Shown piece after piece: positions 44,842-53,334 of a DNA stretch of 64,000 bases (the first letter of the stretch is position 1; each line of letters starts with the position of its first letter). The DNA is from Flavobacteriaceae bacterium CG2_30_34_30. GTDB lineage: Bacteria; Bacteroidota; Bacteroidia; Flavobacteriales; Flavobacteriaceae. The position numbers and the translations under genes are program-made. The DNA lies in assembly GCA_001873105.1 (NCBI GenBank), contig MNYN01000051.1:17090-81089 (forward strand), written 5' to 3'. Under the pieces are notes generated by a model. That model saw nothing but the letters and a program-made list of their open reading frames with translations. It ran no database searches and was not told the DNA's origin.

Positions 44842-45591
44842 ATGGCTTCACTAAGAAACATATTTAATTCCCGGACCCAAAAGGACGGGAATTTTTTAGG
44901 TGGTTTGAAAATTATATTGGGGTTTAAACCAGGCAACATTTCTATTTATGAAAAAGCGTTTACCCATCGTTCCACTAACATAAAAAACGATCACGGAGAA
45001 CCCTTAAATTATGAACGACTCGAGTTTTTAGGAGATGCGATGCTTGGAGCAGTTATTGCTGCACACTTGCATAAAAAAGTGCCTTCCGGTAATGAAGGCT
45101 ATCTTACTAAAATGCGATCTAAAGTAGTAAGTCGGGAACATTTAAATGAATTGGGAAGAGATCTAAATCTAATTCAATTTGTAAAAACTTCCATTCCAAT
45201 TGAAAATTTCGGATTGAATATTCACGGAAACATTTTTGAAGCTTTAGTAGGCGCAATCTATTTAGATAAAGGATTTAACTATTGCGAAAAATTTATCCAA
45301 AAAAGAGTAATTAAACCTTATGTGGATATAAAAAAACTAGAAGGTAAAATAACCAGTTACAAAAGCCTCATTATTGAATGGTGTCAAAAACACAAAAAAC
45401 ACTTTCAATATCTTGTTTATGACGATACAGGAAATGATACTGTAAAACATTTTGCCGTTAAGTTACTAATTGATGATGTTGTAATTTCAAAGGCAAGAGC
45501 AACTTCAAAGAAAAAGGCAGAAGAAAGCGCCTCTAAAAGAGCATATTACAAGCTTCAATACAAAATAGAAAAGGACATTCATAAAGTGTAA
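44842..45591 (+). CDS. rnc: Ribonuclease III
   Basis: Cleaves double-stranded RNA in rRNA and mRNA processing. The catalytic motif is NYERLEFLGDAMLGAVI (about residue 57-73), with the second acidic site in GNIFEALVGAIYLDKG near 135. The C-terminal dsRNA-binding domain spans about 175-245 (YKSLIIEWCQKHKKHF..SKKKAEESASKRAYYKL). At 249 aa it is the usual Bacteroidota length. It follows fabF by 6 bp. Confidence 0.96.
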   Translation: MASLRNIFNSRTQKDGNFLGGLKIILGFKPGNISIYEKAFTHRSTNIKNDHGEPLNYERLEFLGDAMLGAVIAAHLHKKVPSGNEGYLTKMRSKVVSREHLNELGRDLNLIQFVKTSIPIENFGLNIHGNIFEALVGAIYLDKGFNYCEKFIQKRVIKPYVDIKKLEGKITSYKSLIIEWCQKHKKHFQYLVYDDTGNDTVKHFAVKLLIDDVVISKARATSKKKAEESASKRAYYKLQYKIEKDIHKV

Positions 45592-45688
45592 TAGACACTT
45601 CTTTAATAATGGAAGTCATATAATTTTACATAACAATAATATGACTTACCAAAAGTAAATTTTACCTTTACCTTAATTTTAAAAAACG

Positions 45689-46174
45689 ATGACAACGCAA
45701 CGACACGTTCTGGAAAGTTTTTTAGAGGATGATTATAGTCTCATTGCTATTCACTGTCAGGAGGAAGATTACAATTTAGCTTTTCTTTTAAATAAATATT
45801 TAAATCTAAACTTAAAGAAAAAGGCAAATAATCTGGATATCAATCATAAGGGCGCGCCAATTTCCTTCCCTTTATTTGAGTATGTTGACGAAAAATCACA
45901 TAGCACCATTTATTTGTTAGGGAATACTTATAAATCTAAAAACCAGAAAATAACAAGTGCGGGGAGTTTGTTTGAGGAACACTATGAAGAAAAAACATAT
46001 TTTTTAATTCCTGAGTTTAAAAAAATAAATTTTCTGATAAAAATTTGCTCAGACAACCCAAAATATATAGAAAAAAAATTACTTGCAGAAATACTTAAAT
46101 TACCCCTTGTAATAACAGCTTACGCTTTAGATTATACTACTTTAAAATCAAATCAAAATTTAAATTTTAACTAA
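45689..46174 (+). CDS. IPExxxVDY-family protein
   Basis: A 161-aa protein of a small Bacteroidota-specific family recognised by an IPE-x3-VDY motif; here the motif reads LIPEFKKINFLIKI, so the VDY part is changed to INF. The protein starts HVLESFLEDDYSLIAIHCQEEDYNLAFLLN and has no signal or membrane segment. Family members lie immediately before pyk, as here, where the stop and the pyk ATG overlap by one base (TAATG). Function unknown; a link to pyruvate kinase or to the rnc-pyk transcript is inferred from context. Confidence 0.82.
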   Translation: MTTQRHVLESFLEDDYSLIAIHCQEEDYNLAFLLNKYLNLNLKKKANNLDINHKGAPISFPLFEYVDEKSHSTIYLLGNTYKSKNQKITSAGSLFEEHYEEKTYFLIPEFKKINFLIKICSDNPKYIEKKLLAEILKLPLVITAYALDYTTLKSNQNLNFN

Positions 46175-47601
46175 TGCCAATAAGAAAAAAAACAAAAATT
46201 GTGGCCACTTTAGGCCCTGCAACCCAAAGTGAAGAAACCCTAAGAGATATGATTCTTGCCGGTGTGGATGTCTTTAGGGTGAACTTTTCACATGCTAATT
46301 ATACGGATGTTAGGGAAAGAATTACTACCATTAGAAAAATAGGAGACGAGCTCGAAATGCCTCCCGCTATTTTAGCAGATCTACAAGGGCCAAAATTGCG
46401 TGTAGGCGTTATGAAAGAAGAAGTAGTAGTTAATCCGGGGGATGAAATTTTATTTTGTACCGGCAAGGAATTTGAAGGCACAGCCAAGAAAGTATATATG
46501 AACTATGCCCTTTTTCCAAAAGATGTAAAAGCAGGCGAAAGAATATTATTAGACGATGGAAAACTGCATTTTGAGGTTATTTCAACCAACAACAAAGATG
46601 AAGTAAAAGCACGCGTTATTCAAGGCGGACCTCTTCGGTCTAAAAAAGGGGTAAACCTGCCAAACACTAAAATTTCTCTTCCTGCTATGACCAAAAAAGA
46701 CATAGAGGATGCCATTTTTGCCATTAGTTTAGAGGTAGATTGGATTGCGTTATCCTTTGTTAGAGATGCAGATGACTTAAAAATATTAAATGATTTAATT
46801 AAGGAGCACTCAAGCTATAAAATACCCGTTATTGCAAAAATTGAAAAACCGGAAGCTGTTAAAAACATTAAAAGAATTATAGCTCATTGTGATGGATTGA
46901 TGGTTGCCCGTGGTGATTTAGGCGTAGAAGTTCCCGCAGAAGAAGTACCATTAATTCAAAAGGAATTAGTGCTGGTAGCAAAATTAGCCCGGATTCCTGT
47001 AATAATTGCCACACAAATGATGGAAACGATGATTACTTCTTTAACACCCACGAGAGCTGAAGTAAATGATGTTGCAAACTCTGTAATGGATGGTGCTGAT
47101 GCTGTGATGCTCTCAGGAGAAACTTCCATTGGAAATTATCCGGTGCAGGTTATAGAAACCATGGCAAAAATTATTAGAAGTGTTGAACATTCTGCATTAA
47201 TAAGGGTTCCGCAAGAACCACCACAAATTAAAACAAACAGATACGTTACAAAATCTGTTTGTTATCATGCAGCCTTGATGGCAAATGAAATTGAGGCTAA
47301 AGCTATTTGCACATTAACCAATAGTGGCTACACCGCTTTCCAAATTTCAGCCTGGAGGCCTAATGCACATATCCTTGTGTTTACTTCCAATAAAAATATC
47401 CTGACCCGCATGAGCTTGCTTTGGGGGGTTCGTGCTTTTCATTATGATAAATTTGTAAGCACTGACACTACAGTCGATGATGTCAATAAAATTGCATTAG
47501 AAAAAGGATTCGTGGAAAAGGGAGATTACCTTATAAACCTGGCGGCAATGCCTATTAAAAATAAAGGTATGGTGAACACCTTGCGGGTTTCACAAGTATA
47601 A
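46174..47601 (+). CDS. pyk: Pyruvate kinase
   Basis: Converts phosphoenolpyruvate and ADP to pyruvate and ATP. It begins KTKIVATLGPATQSEETLRD with DVFRVNFSHANYTDV (the substrate loop), the active-site signature IPVIAKIEKPEAVKNI near residue 210, GLMVARGDLGVEVP near 240, and DAVMLSGETSIGNYP near 310. The 475-aa size is typical. Its start overlaps the IPExxxVDY gene stop by one base, so the two are coupled. A 580-bp AT-rich intergenic islet follows. Confidence 0.97.
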   Translation: MPIRKKTKIVATLGPATQSEETLRDMILAGVDVFRVNFSHANYTDVRERITTIRKIGDELEMPPAILADLQGPKLRVGVMKEEVVVNPGDEILFCTGKEFEGTAKKVYMNYALFPKDVKAGERILLDDGKLHFEVISTNNKDEVKARVIQGGPLRSKKGVNLPNTKISLPAMTKKDIEDAIFAISLEVDWIALSFVRDADDLKILNDLIKEHSSYKIPVIAKIEKPEAVKNIKRIIAHCDGLMVARGDLGVEVPAEEVPLIQKELVLVAKLARIPVIIATQMMETMITSLTPTRAEVNDVANSVMDGADAVMLSGETSIGNYPVQVIETMAKIIRSVEHSALIRVPQEPPQIKTNRYVTKSVCYHAALMANEIEAKAICTLTNSGYTAFQISAWRPNAHILVFTSNKNILTRMSLLWGVRAFHYDKFVSTDTTVDDVNKIALEKGFVEKGDYLINLAAMPIKNKGMVNTLRVSQV

Positions 47602-47625
47602 GTTTAAAAGTCAAACTTCACCTAT

Positions 47626-47683
47626 ACGGCAACTGCTTTTTGTTTAAGGGCGGTTGTTGTTTTCTTGATTTAATGAATATGTC
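47626..47683 (-). repeat. Direct-repeat copy of the dinB 3' end (left)
   Basis: 58 bp that align without gaps to the 3' end of dinB at 48861-48918, with 52 of 58 identical by eye. Read on the minus strand it would encode ..KQKxVAV, stop, VKFDF: the dinB C-terminus with one internal stop. It lies 25 bp after pyk, in the same orientation as dinB. Either an att-like target duplication bounding the 1.2-kb islet or a remnant of an older dinB copy. Confidence 0.65.
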
Positions 47684-47723
47684 AATTCATTCTTTTTTAT
47701 TTGTTCAATTTCTGAAGAAAAGT

Positions 47724-47958
47724 CTAATATTTTTTACTCTGGTTTTTTGAATGTTTTTTAAAGATTTTAAAAGTAATGTGATCGAACATTTTAGTCATTG
47801 TGGCAGCTAAGATTACCAAAGACTTTTCATTTTTAATTACACAAAGATTTATATTGAATTGTCCCATGGTATCTATTGCTAATCTCAAGTAACCTAATCC
47901 CTATACGGAAAACTAAATCGTCTTGAGTTTTGCTTTTTTCTTTACTTTTATCATCCAT
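47724..47958 (-). pseudogene. Two small overlapping ORFs, possible frameshifted gene
   Basis: Both are below the ORF-track cutoff. On the minus strand 47833-47958 encodes 41 aa (MDDKSKEKSKTQDDLVFRIG..) and 47724-47867, in another frame, encodes 47 aa (MGQFNINLCVIKNEKSLVIL..) and overlaps it by 35 bp. Each looks coding-like, and together they could be one ~85-aa protein broken by a frameshift, or a translationally coupled pair. No family recognised. Located inside the islet between the dinB repeats. Confidence 0.35.
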
Positions 47959-48076
47959 TTTTTTTAATCTTAACATGTTTTCAATAGTTATTTAAAAAAA
48001 TGCGTATGTAAACAAATTTTATGGTAAACTTTTAACAAAAAAAATAATTATTTAAAAAATAAACTTAAAAAAACAA

Positions 48077-48084
48077 TATATTTG
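48077..48084 (+). promoter_or_regulatory. -7 box of the cupredoxin gene
   Basis: TATATTTG, an exact TAnnTTTG match, about 98 nt upstream of the ATG. The palindrome ATGAATTCAT lies just downstream and could be an operator or leader element. Confidence 0.4.
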
Positions 48085-48181
48085 AATATGAATTCATGAA
48101 TCGAAAATTATTTGGTATTACGATTTTTTGAATTAAAAAAATAAATTTCGAATTCACATTAATTAACTTAAAAAATTCATT

Positions 48182-48772
48182 ATGAAAACAAAATTATTAT
48201 TACTGACTTTTTTAGGTTTCTTTGCTTTAAACGCACAGACAACCCATAATCTAGACTGGTTTATGAATATTGGCGCCAATGTAGATTTAACGATTAACCA
48301 AGGTGATACAGTTATATGGACTTGGGGAGATGCAGCTCCGCATACCGTTGAAAACGAAGTTGGCAACTCTGTAGAGACCTTCAATAGTGGGATTATTACC
48401 GGAATAGGAGAAACCTATTCCTATACTTTTACGGTAGTGGGGGACAATAGTTATTTTTGTGGTATACACGGAGCAGCAAGCATGTCAGGCACCATAACTG
48501 TAAATGAAATATTGGGTATTGAAGAAAACAAGTTCAATTCAATCACTATTTACCCAAATCCTTCCTCCTCTAAAATAAATTTTGAATTACCCAAAAATAT
48601 GCAAACGGGTCAAATATTAGTATTTGATATTTTGGGAAAACAGATTTATACCCATGAATTTGAATTAGAGAAAACCATTACAATAGATATATTGAATTGG
48701 AATTCTGGAAGCTATTTCTTGAAAATTATTTCGGGCGAAAACGAACAAACCGAAAGATTTATTAAAAACTGA
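48182..48772 (+). CDS. Secreted cupredoxin (plastocyanin-like) with T9SS sorting domain
   Basis: A 196-aa protein: signal peptide (MKTKLLLLTFLGFFALNAQ), a single cupredoxin domain (about residues 20-110) and a type A T9SS sorting domain (ITIYPNPSSSKINF, GSYFLKI). The type 1 copper ligands are all visible: His in AAPHTVENE, then Cys-x2-His-x4-Met in YFCGIHGAASM. Small blue copper proteins transfer electrons; T9SS targeting would put this one outside the cell or on the surface. It sits inside the islet flanked by dinB 3'-end repeats. Confidence 0.88.
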   Translation: MKTKLLLLTFLGFFALNAQTTHNLDWFMNIGANVDLTINQGDTVIWTWGDAAPHTVENEVGNSVETFNSGIITGIGETYSYTFTVVGDNSYFCGIHGAASMSGTITVNEILGIEENKFNSITIYPNPSSSKINFELPKNMQTGQILVFDILGKQIYTHEFELEKTITIDILNWNSGSYFLKIISGENEQTERFIKN

Positions 48773-48858
48773 TTAAAAATGGAAGGATTAAATTTTATTT
48801 AATTGAGGTTCAACATGAAAATAATCAATCCAAAACATTAAAAATAAACAAGGAATAT

Positions 48859-49962
48859 CTAAAAGTCAAACTTCAACTGTACGGCAACCGCTTTTTGTTT
48901 AGATGCGGTTGTTGTTTTTTTATCTGTATTAAGATTTGATAGTGAAATGCCTAACAATCGCACTGAGTTAAGTGTTTTTTCTTGAAACAAAAGCTCCTTG
49001 ACGGTTTCCAAAATCAACGCTTTATCGGCAATATAGTACGGGAGAGTTTTGCAGCGTGTTTGTAGTGTAAAATCGCTGTATTTAATTTTTAAAGTTACGG
49101 TTTTTCCTGCCACTTTCGATTTGGTTAAACGGCGCTCTAATTCGTCAGCAATATCTTTTAAGCGTTCCATCATAAATATTTCTGAAGAGATGTTTTTTGA
49201 AAACGTGCGCTCTGCACCAAGTGATTTTCTAATGCGATTTGGCTTCACTTCACTCGTATGTATTCCTCTTACTACATTATAGTAATGCGAGCCACTTTTT
49301 CCAAAGGTTTCTACAAGGTAATCCAACGATTTTTCTTTTAGATCTTTCCCAGTGAAAATACCTAAATTATACATCTTTTCTTGCGTGACTTTCCCAACAC
49401 CAAAAAATTTACGAATGCTTAGGGTTTCTAGAAAAGAAATTACTTCTTCTGGATTTATCGTTTTTTGACCATTAGGTTTGTTGATGTCACTGGCTATTTT
49501 TGCAATGAATTTATTAATGGAGATTCCTGCGGATGCATGTAAGCCTGTTTCTTCAAGAATTCGTTTCCTAATTTCTTTTGCAATTAATGTAGCACTAGGG
49601 TTGCCTTTTTTGTTTTCTGTTACGTCTAAATAGGCCTCATCAAGCGAAAGCGGCTCTACAAGGTCTGTATATTCTAGAAAAATTTTCCTTATTTTCTGTG
49701 ATATTTCTTTATATCGTTCAAAATGTGGTTGCACAAAAATCAACTCAGGGCATAACTTTTTAGCCAGGACACTGGACATAGCACTACGCACACCAAATTT
49801 ACGTGCTTCATAACTCGCGGCCGACACCACTCCGCGGTCAGAACTTCCGCCTACAGCAATGGGTCTTCCTCTCAAATCAGGATTGTCCAGTTGCGCTACA
49901 GAAGCAAAAAATGCATCCATATCCACGTGAATTATTTTTCTGATGGGAAAGTCACTTTCCAT
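48859..49962 (-). CDS. dinB: DNA polymerase IV (Y family)
   Basis: Error-prone translesion polymerase. Palm-domain catalytic motifs are clear: IIHVDMDAFFASVAQLDNP at the start and PLSLDEAYLDVTENKKG near residue 105; YEARKFGVRSAMS and the helix-hairpin-helix region KFFGVGKVTQEKMYNLGI follow. The C-terminal tail KQKAVAVQLKFDF resembles a sliding-clamp-binding end (QLKFDF). At 367 aa from ATG 49962 it is family-sized; the track start at 50067 runs into the divergent gene. A degraded copy of its 3' end lies 1.2 kb away. Confidence 0.95.
   Translation of the reverse strand: MESDFPIRKIIHVDMDAFFASVAQLDNPDLRGRPIAVGGSSDRGVVSAASYEARKFGVRSAMSSVLAKKLCPELIFVQPHFERYKEISQKIRKIFLEYTDLVEPLSLDEAYLDVTENKKGNPSATLIAKEIRKRILEETGLHASAGISINKFIAKIASDINKPNGQKTINPEEVISFLETLSIRKFFGVGKVTQEKMYNLGIFTGKDLKEKSLDYLVETFGKSGSHYYNVVRGIHTSEVKPNRIRKSLGAERTFSKNISSEIFMMERLKDIADELERRLTKSKVAGKTVTLKIKYSDFTLQTRCKTLPYYIADKALILETVKELLFQEKTLNSVRLLGISLSNLNTDKKTTTASKQKAVAVQLKFDF
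48861..48918 (-). repeat. Direct-repeat copy of the dinB 3' end (right, coding)
   Basis: The functional dinB 3' end, matching 47626-47683 at about 90% over 58 bp. The two copies face the same way and bracket the cupredoxin islet. Confidence 0.65.
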
Positions 49963-49984
49963 AAAACAAAAATAGTGTAATTTT

Positions 49985-50665
49985 ATGCTCATGAAAAAAA
50001 CTGCCATCCTTTTAGGGGCAACCGGATTAACAGGAGGTCCTTTGCTCAATTTATTATTGAAAGACAATTATTATGGGAAAATTAAATTGTTTTCCAGAAG
50101 AAGTGTAGGAATTACACATCCTAAATTAGAAGAACATTTGGTAGATGTCTTGCAATTAGAAAATCAAAAAGAAATTTTTCGAGCAGACGAAGTTTTTTGT
50201 TGTATAGGCACTACAAAAGCCAAAACACCTGATGCCGAAACCTACAAAAAGATAGATTACGGAATTCCCTTTACTGCTGCTAAATTGTGTAAGGAAAACA
50301 ATATCAAAACATTTCTTGTTATTTCAGCTATGGGAGCTAACCCTAAAAGCAAGGTGTTTTACAACAAAACCAAAGGCGAAATGGAACGGGATGTTTTGGC
50401 ACAACAAATTAAAAACACCTTTATTTTACGCCCTTCATTAATAGCGGGCAATAGAAAAGAAAAGCGATTTGGAGAAACCATTGCAACATTTATTTTTGGC
50501 ATAATAAATCCACTATTGCCAAAAAAATACAATTCTATCTCGCCTGAGGATATTGCTAAAGCGATGGTTTATGTTGCAAATAATGGCAATATCCAAAACA
50601 CAATTGAAAGTAATCAAATCAAAGAAATTGCAATACAATGCAGGAAATTGAACGAAAATTTTTAG
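49985..50665 (+). CDS. NAD(P)H-binding protein, atypical SDR family
   Basis: A 226-aa Rossmann-fold protein with the nucleotide-binding start KKTAILLGATGLTGGPLLNLLL, a FCCIGTTKAKTPDAETYKKIDY segment (CxG-TT-xA-S/T-like pattern of HTATIP2/YbjT-like oxidoreductases), and FLVISAMGANPKSKVFYNKTKGEME with a Tyr-x3-Lys pair (YNKTK, about residue 123). Substrate unknown. The CYTH gene begins inside its 3' end (28-bp overlap), so the two are coupled. Start ATG 49985; ATG 49991 is equally possible. Confidence 0.82.
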   Translation: MLMKKTAILLGATGLTGGPLLNLLLKDNYYGKIKLFSRRSVGITHPKLEEHLVDVLQLENQKEIFRADEVFCCIGTTKAKTPDAETYKKIDYGIPFTAAKLCKENNIKTFLVISAMGANPKSKVFYNKTKGEMERDVLAQQIKNTFILRPSLIAGNRKEKRFGETIATFIFGIINPLLPKKYNSISPEDIAKAMVYVANNGNIQNTIESNQIKEIAIQCRKLNENF

Positions 50666-51108
50666 TCACTTCTGAAGCTTTTAAAAAGGAAGCTTTTCAA
50701 AAAACACAAATTGTACAAGGATTTCTTAATTCGCATCCTGAGCGTACGGTACGAGTTCGAATAAAAGGAGAAAAAGGATTTGTAACTGTAAAAGGAATTT
50801 CAAATAAAGCGGGCACCATAAGAACCGAATGGGAAAAGGAAATACCAGTATTAGAGGCTGAAGCACTTTTAGTTTTATGTGAACCCGGTGTGATTTATAA
50901 AATTCGCTATGAGGTAAAAGTAGGAAATCATATTTTTGAAGTAGATGAATTTTTAGGGGAAAATGAAGGACTTACCATAGCTGAAATTGAATTAAAAGAG
51001 GAAAATGAAACGTATCAAAAGCCCTCTTGGCTGGGTTTGGAAGTTACAGGGGAATTAAAGTATTACAATTCGCAATTGAGTAAAAATCCTTTTAAAAATT
51101 GGAAATAA
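50638..51108 (+). CDS. CYTH-domain protein (triphosphate tunnel metalloenzyme)
   Basis: A 156-aa enzyme of the CYTH fold. The N-terminal EIERKFLV signature (residues 3-10) is exact. Charged tunnel residues follow in RTVRVRIKGEKGFVTVKG, IRTEWEKEIP, KIRYEVKVG and IFEVDEFLGENEGLTIAEIELK. Bacterial members of this type hydrolyse inorganic triphosphate. It overlaps the upstream NAD(P)H-binding gene by 28 bp. A CAAACCC-type C/G-run hairpin lies 25 bp after the stop. Confidence 0.9.
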   Translation: MQEIERKFLVTSEAFKKEAFQKTQIVQGFLNSHPERTVRVRIKGEKGFVTVKGISNKAGTIRTEWEKEIPVLEAEALLVLCEPGVIYKIRYEVKVGNHIFEVDEFLGENEGLTIAEIELKEENETYQKPSWLGLEVTGELKYYNSQLSKNPFKNWK

Positions 51109-51187
51109 ATAGGCAACCCCCCTCCATGTTCAAACCCCTGCGAGGGTTGAAAAATAAATATAATTTTACTTTGAATCGTTTAGAAAA

Positions 51188-51502
51188 TTATAATTTATTA
51201 TAAGAATAGGCTCGTTCTACTTTACAAATTTTTACATCATACCATACATACCAATTATCCTTCCCTTTTTGTTGTGCAATTAGGTGTTTGGCTTGGTTTT
51301 TCCAGTTTTTAATAGCTTCTAAATCTTTCCAATAACTTACAGTAAGGCCTATCTCGTTTCTGACGCTATCCATACTTAAAAAGCCCGGTTGTTCTTTTGC
51401 CAGAGTTTCCATTAAAGAAGCTGTTTCATCATATCCAGAATCGTTTTCGCTTTTTTTGGAAGTGAAAATTACGGCATAAAAGGGGTTAAAATCTGGCTGC
51501 AT
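51188..51502 (-). CDS. Antibiotic biosynthesis monooxygenase (ABM)-fold protein
   Basis: A 104-aa protein of the dimeric ferredoxin-like ABM fold: FYAVIFTSKKSENDSGYDETASLMETLAKEQPGFLSMDSVRN.. then LTVSYWKDLEAIKNWKNQAKHLIAQQKGKDNWYVWYDVKICKV. The pattern xGFLSMDSVR..G..VSYW..LEAI..W..Q..H is typical for ABM proteins of general metabolism rather than antibiotic pathways. Its ATG overlaps the isoaspartyl peptidase stop by one base, so they are coupled. Confidence 0.82.
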   Translation of the reverse strand: MQPDFNPFYAVIFTSKKSENDSGYDETASLMETLAKEQPGFLSMDSVRNEIGLTVSYWKDLEAIKNWKNQAKHLIAQQKGKDNWYVWYDVKICKVERAYSYNKL

Positions 51503-52569
51503 TAGTCTTTATAAATAGCTATTACTAGTTCTCCTTTTGCATTCATGGAAGCACGATACATGCCTTCAGTATTAAACTCCATTACCATGTTTCCGTCTTT
51601 GTCGATGGCAATAATGCCGCCATCACCTCCTAAAGCAGGTACTTTTTTCTGAATAACTTCCTTAGCTGCATCTTTAAGTGATAATCCTTTGTATTCCATA
51701 AGTGCAGAAATATCGTGTGCTACTACAGCCCGAATAAAAAATTCACCCCAACCGGTGCTTGAAACAGCACAGGTAGCATTGTTAGCATAAGTACCTGCAC
51801 CTATAATTGGAGCATCGCCAATTCTGTTCCATTTTTTATTGGTCATTCCTCCTGTAGAAGTACCGGCCGCAAGATTGCCGTGTTTATCTAAAGCTGCGGC
51901 ACCTACTGTACCAAATTTGTAATCTTTTATGTAAGGATCTACAAAAGCAGATTTGGCATCTAGGGTTGATGTGTTTTTCTCGGCATCTTTTATTTTTTGA
52001 AGGGACTGAAAACGACTTTCGGTATAGAAATATGAAGGATCCATAAATTCAAACCCTTGTTCTAAAGCAAATTGTTCTGCTCCTTTACCACTTAACATAA
52101 CATGGGGTGAATTTGTCATTACTTTAATAGCCAAATCAATAGGATTTTTAATTTTTTTCACTCCAGAAACGGCACCGGCATCTAAATTGGAACCATCCAT
52201 AACAGAGGCGTCTAATTCATTTGTACCCTCATGGGTAAAGACAGCTCCTTTTCCTGCATTAAAGAGAGGAGAGTTTTCCATTACATTTATTGTTTTTGCA
52301 ATTGCTTCCAAACTGGTGCCACCATTTTCTAATATTTCATAGCCTTTTTTGATAGCTATTTCAAGAATTTGCTTGTAAGCCGCTTCTAATGAGTCGCTCA
52401 TATTTTCTTTTAATATAGTTCCGGCACCTCCATGAATTACGATACCAAAATTTTCAATCTGCTCCTTTTTAGCTTTTTTATGAGAAAATTCGGTTGGATT
52501 TGGCTCTTTTTTAATGTTACAAGCATAAAAAAAGAAGCTGATTAATGTTAAAATTACAATTTTTTTCAT
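51502..52569 (-). CDS. Isoaspartyl peptidase / L-asparaginase (Ntn hydrolase), lipoprotein
   Basis: A 355-aa threonine-type Ntn hydrolase that self-cleaves to expose Thr. The cleavage site is YKFGTVGAAALDKHGNLAAG (catalytic Thr about 220), followed by STGGMTNKKWNRIGDAPIIGAGTYA. The alpha subunit has GIVIHGGAGTI and NAGKGAVFTHEGTNELDASVMDG. It has a lipoprotein-like signal (ISFFFYACNIKK, Cys about 17), placing it in the periplasm. Substrates are isoaspartyl dipeptides or asparagine; the plant-type family does not decide between them. Confidence 0.92.
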   Translation of the reverse strand: MKKIVILTLISFFFYACNIKKEPNPTEFSHKKAKKEQIENFGIVIHGGAGTILKENMSDSLEAAYKQILEIAIKKGYEILENGGTSLEAIAKTINVMENSPLFNAGKGAVFTHEGTNELDASVMDGSNLDAGAVSGVKKIKNPIDLAIKVMTNSPHVMLSGKGAEQFALEQGFEFMDPSYFYTESRFQSLQKIKDAEKNTSTLDAKSAFVDPYIKDYKFGTVGAAALDKHGNLAAGTSTGGMTNKKWNRIGDAPIIGAGTYANNATCAVSSTGWGEFFIRAVVAHDISALMEYKGLSLKDAAKEVIQKKVPALGGDGGIIAIDKDGNMVMEFNTEGMYRASMNAKGELVIAIYKD

Positions 52570-52779
52570 AATGGTTTATTTATAAGTAATTAGGCTAAAA
52601 TACATCTTTATCCCTTGTCATTATAGGGTTTTTATATTTTATTATGTAAGAATTATTTTTATAAATATATAAAATAATCGATAAAATGCTTAAATAGTAC
52701 GATAAAGTGTAATTTGTATTCTTTTTTTTCTTACATTCGTTTTGTATTAATTCCCAAAGTTAATACAAAATTAAGTCCC

Positions 52780-52797
52780 AAACTTAACCTACTTATT
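52780..52797 (+). promoter_or_regulatory. Leader segment complementary to the candidate sRNAs
   Basis: AAACTTAACCTACTTAT (52780-52796) ends one base before the ATG at 52798. It is the exact reverse complement of the loop of candidate sRNA A (17 nt) and of sRNA B (16 nt). Two near-copies of TTAAxTCCCAAAxTTAA (52748-52763 and 52771-52786) lie around it. Confidence 0.45.
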
Positions 52798-53304
52798 ATG
52801 AAAAACATTTACAATGGGCTGATAGCCATGACATTACTTATCGCTTTTTCTTCTTGCTCCAAAGACGAATTAACCGATGCCTCTGAAGACCTTTCCTACA
52901 CTGTAGATTTAAACATCGTTATTAAAAATGATGTGACAATGTCCAGAGAAATTTTAGATCTAATTAATGCCCATAGAGCATCAATAGGGTTAAACACTCT
53001 TGCACTAGATCAACAATATGCTTCTGCTTATGCAGTAGATCATACAGATTATATGATAGAAACCGGCAAAATTAATCATGACAATTTTAATTTACGCTCA
53101 CAGGCTTTAAAAGACAAAGGAGCCATACGTGTTGGTGAAAATGTTGCCTTTGGTTATACCGATGCCGCATCGGTTGTAAACGGCTGGTTAAACAGTCCTG
53201 CTCACCGAAATATTATTGAAGGCGATTATTCCCACAGTGGTTTCGGCGTTTTCAAAAATAATGAAGGCAATTACTATTTCACTCAAATATTTTATATGAA
53301 ATAA
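52798..53304 (+). CDS. CAP-domain (SCP/PR1-like) lipoprotein
   Basis: A 168-aa lipoprotein: signal MKNIYNGLIAMTLLIAFSSCSK with lipobox Cys about 20, then a CAP domain: ILDLINAHRASIGLNTLALDQQYASAYAVDHTDYMIETGKINHDNF, with the conserved VGENVAFGYTDAASVVNGWLNSPAHRNIIEG (His-rich signature near 135-150). CAP proteins bind ligands or have peptidase-like function; the bacterial role is mostly unknown. The track start at 52714 lies in the leader and is rejected. The leader carries 17 nt complementary to the candidate sRNAs, so post-transcriptional control at the start region is possible. Confidence 0.87.
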   Translation: MKNIYNGLIAMTLLIAFSSCSKDELTDASEDLSYTVDLNIVIKNDVTMSREILDLINAHRASIGLNTLALDQQYASAYAVDHTDYMIETGKINHDNFNLRSQALKDKGAIRVGENVAFGYTDAASVVNGWLNSPAHRNIIEGDYSHSGFGVFKNNEGNYYFTQIFYMK

Positions 53305-53334
53305 ATATATTTCTCTTTTCTTTCCATAAATTTT

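Noticed and set aside
51129-51150. CAAACCC..GGGTTG hairpin after the CYTH gene as a terminator
   Set aside because: Stem of only about 5 bp and no T-run on either strand; more likely one of the C/G-run intergenic repeats, left unannotated.
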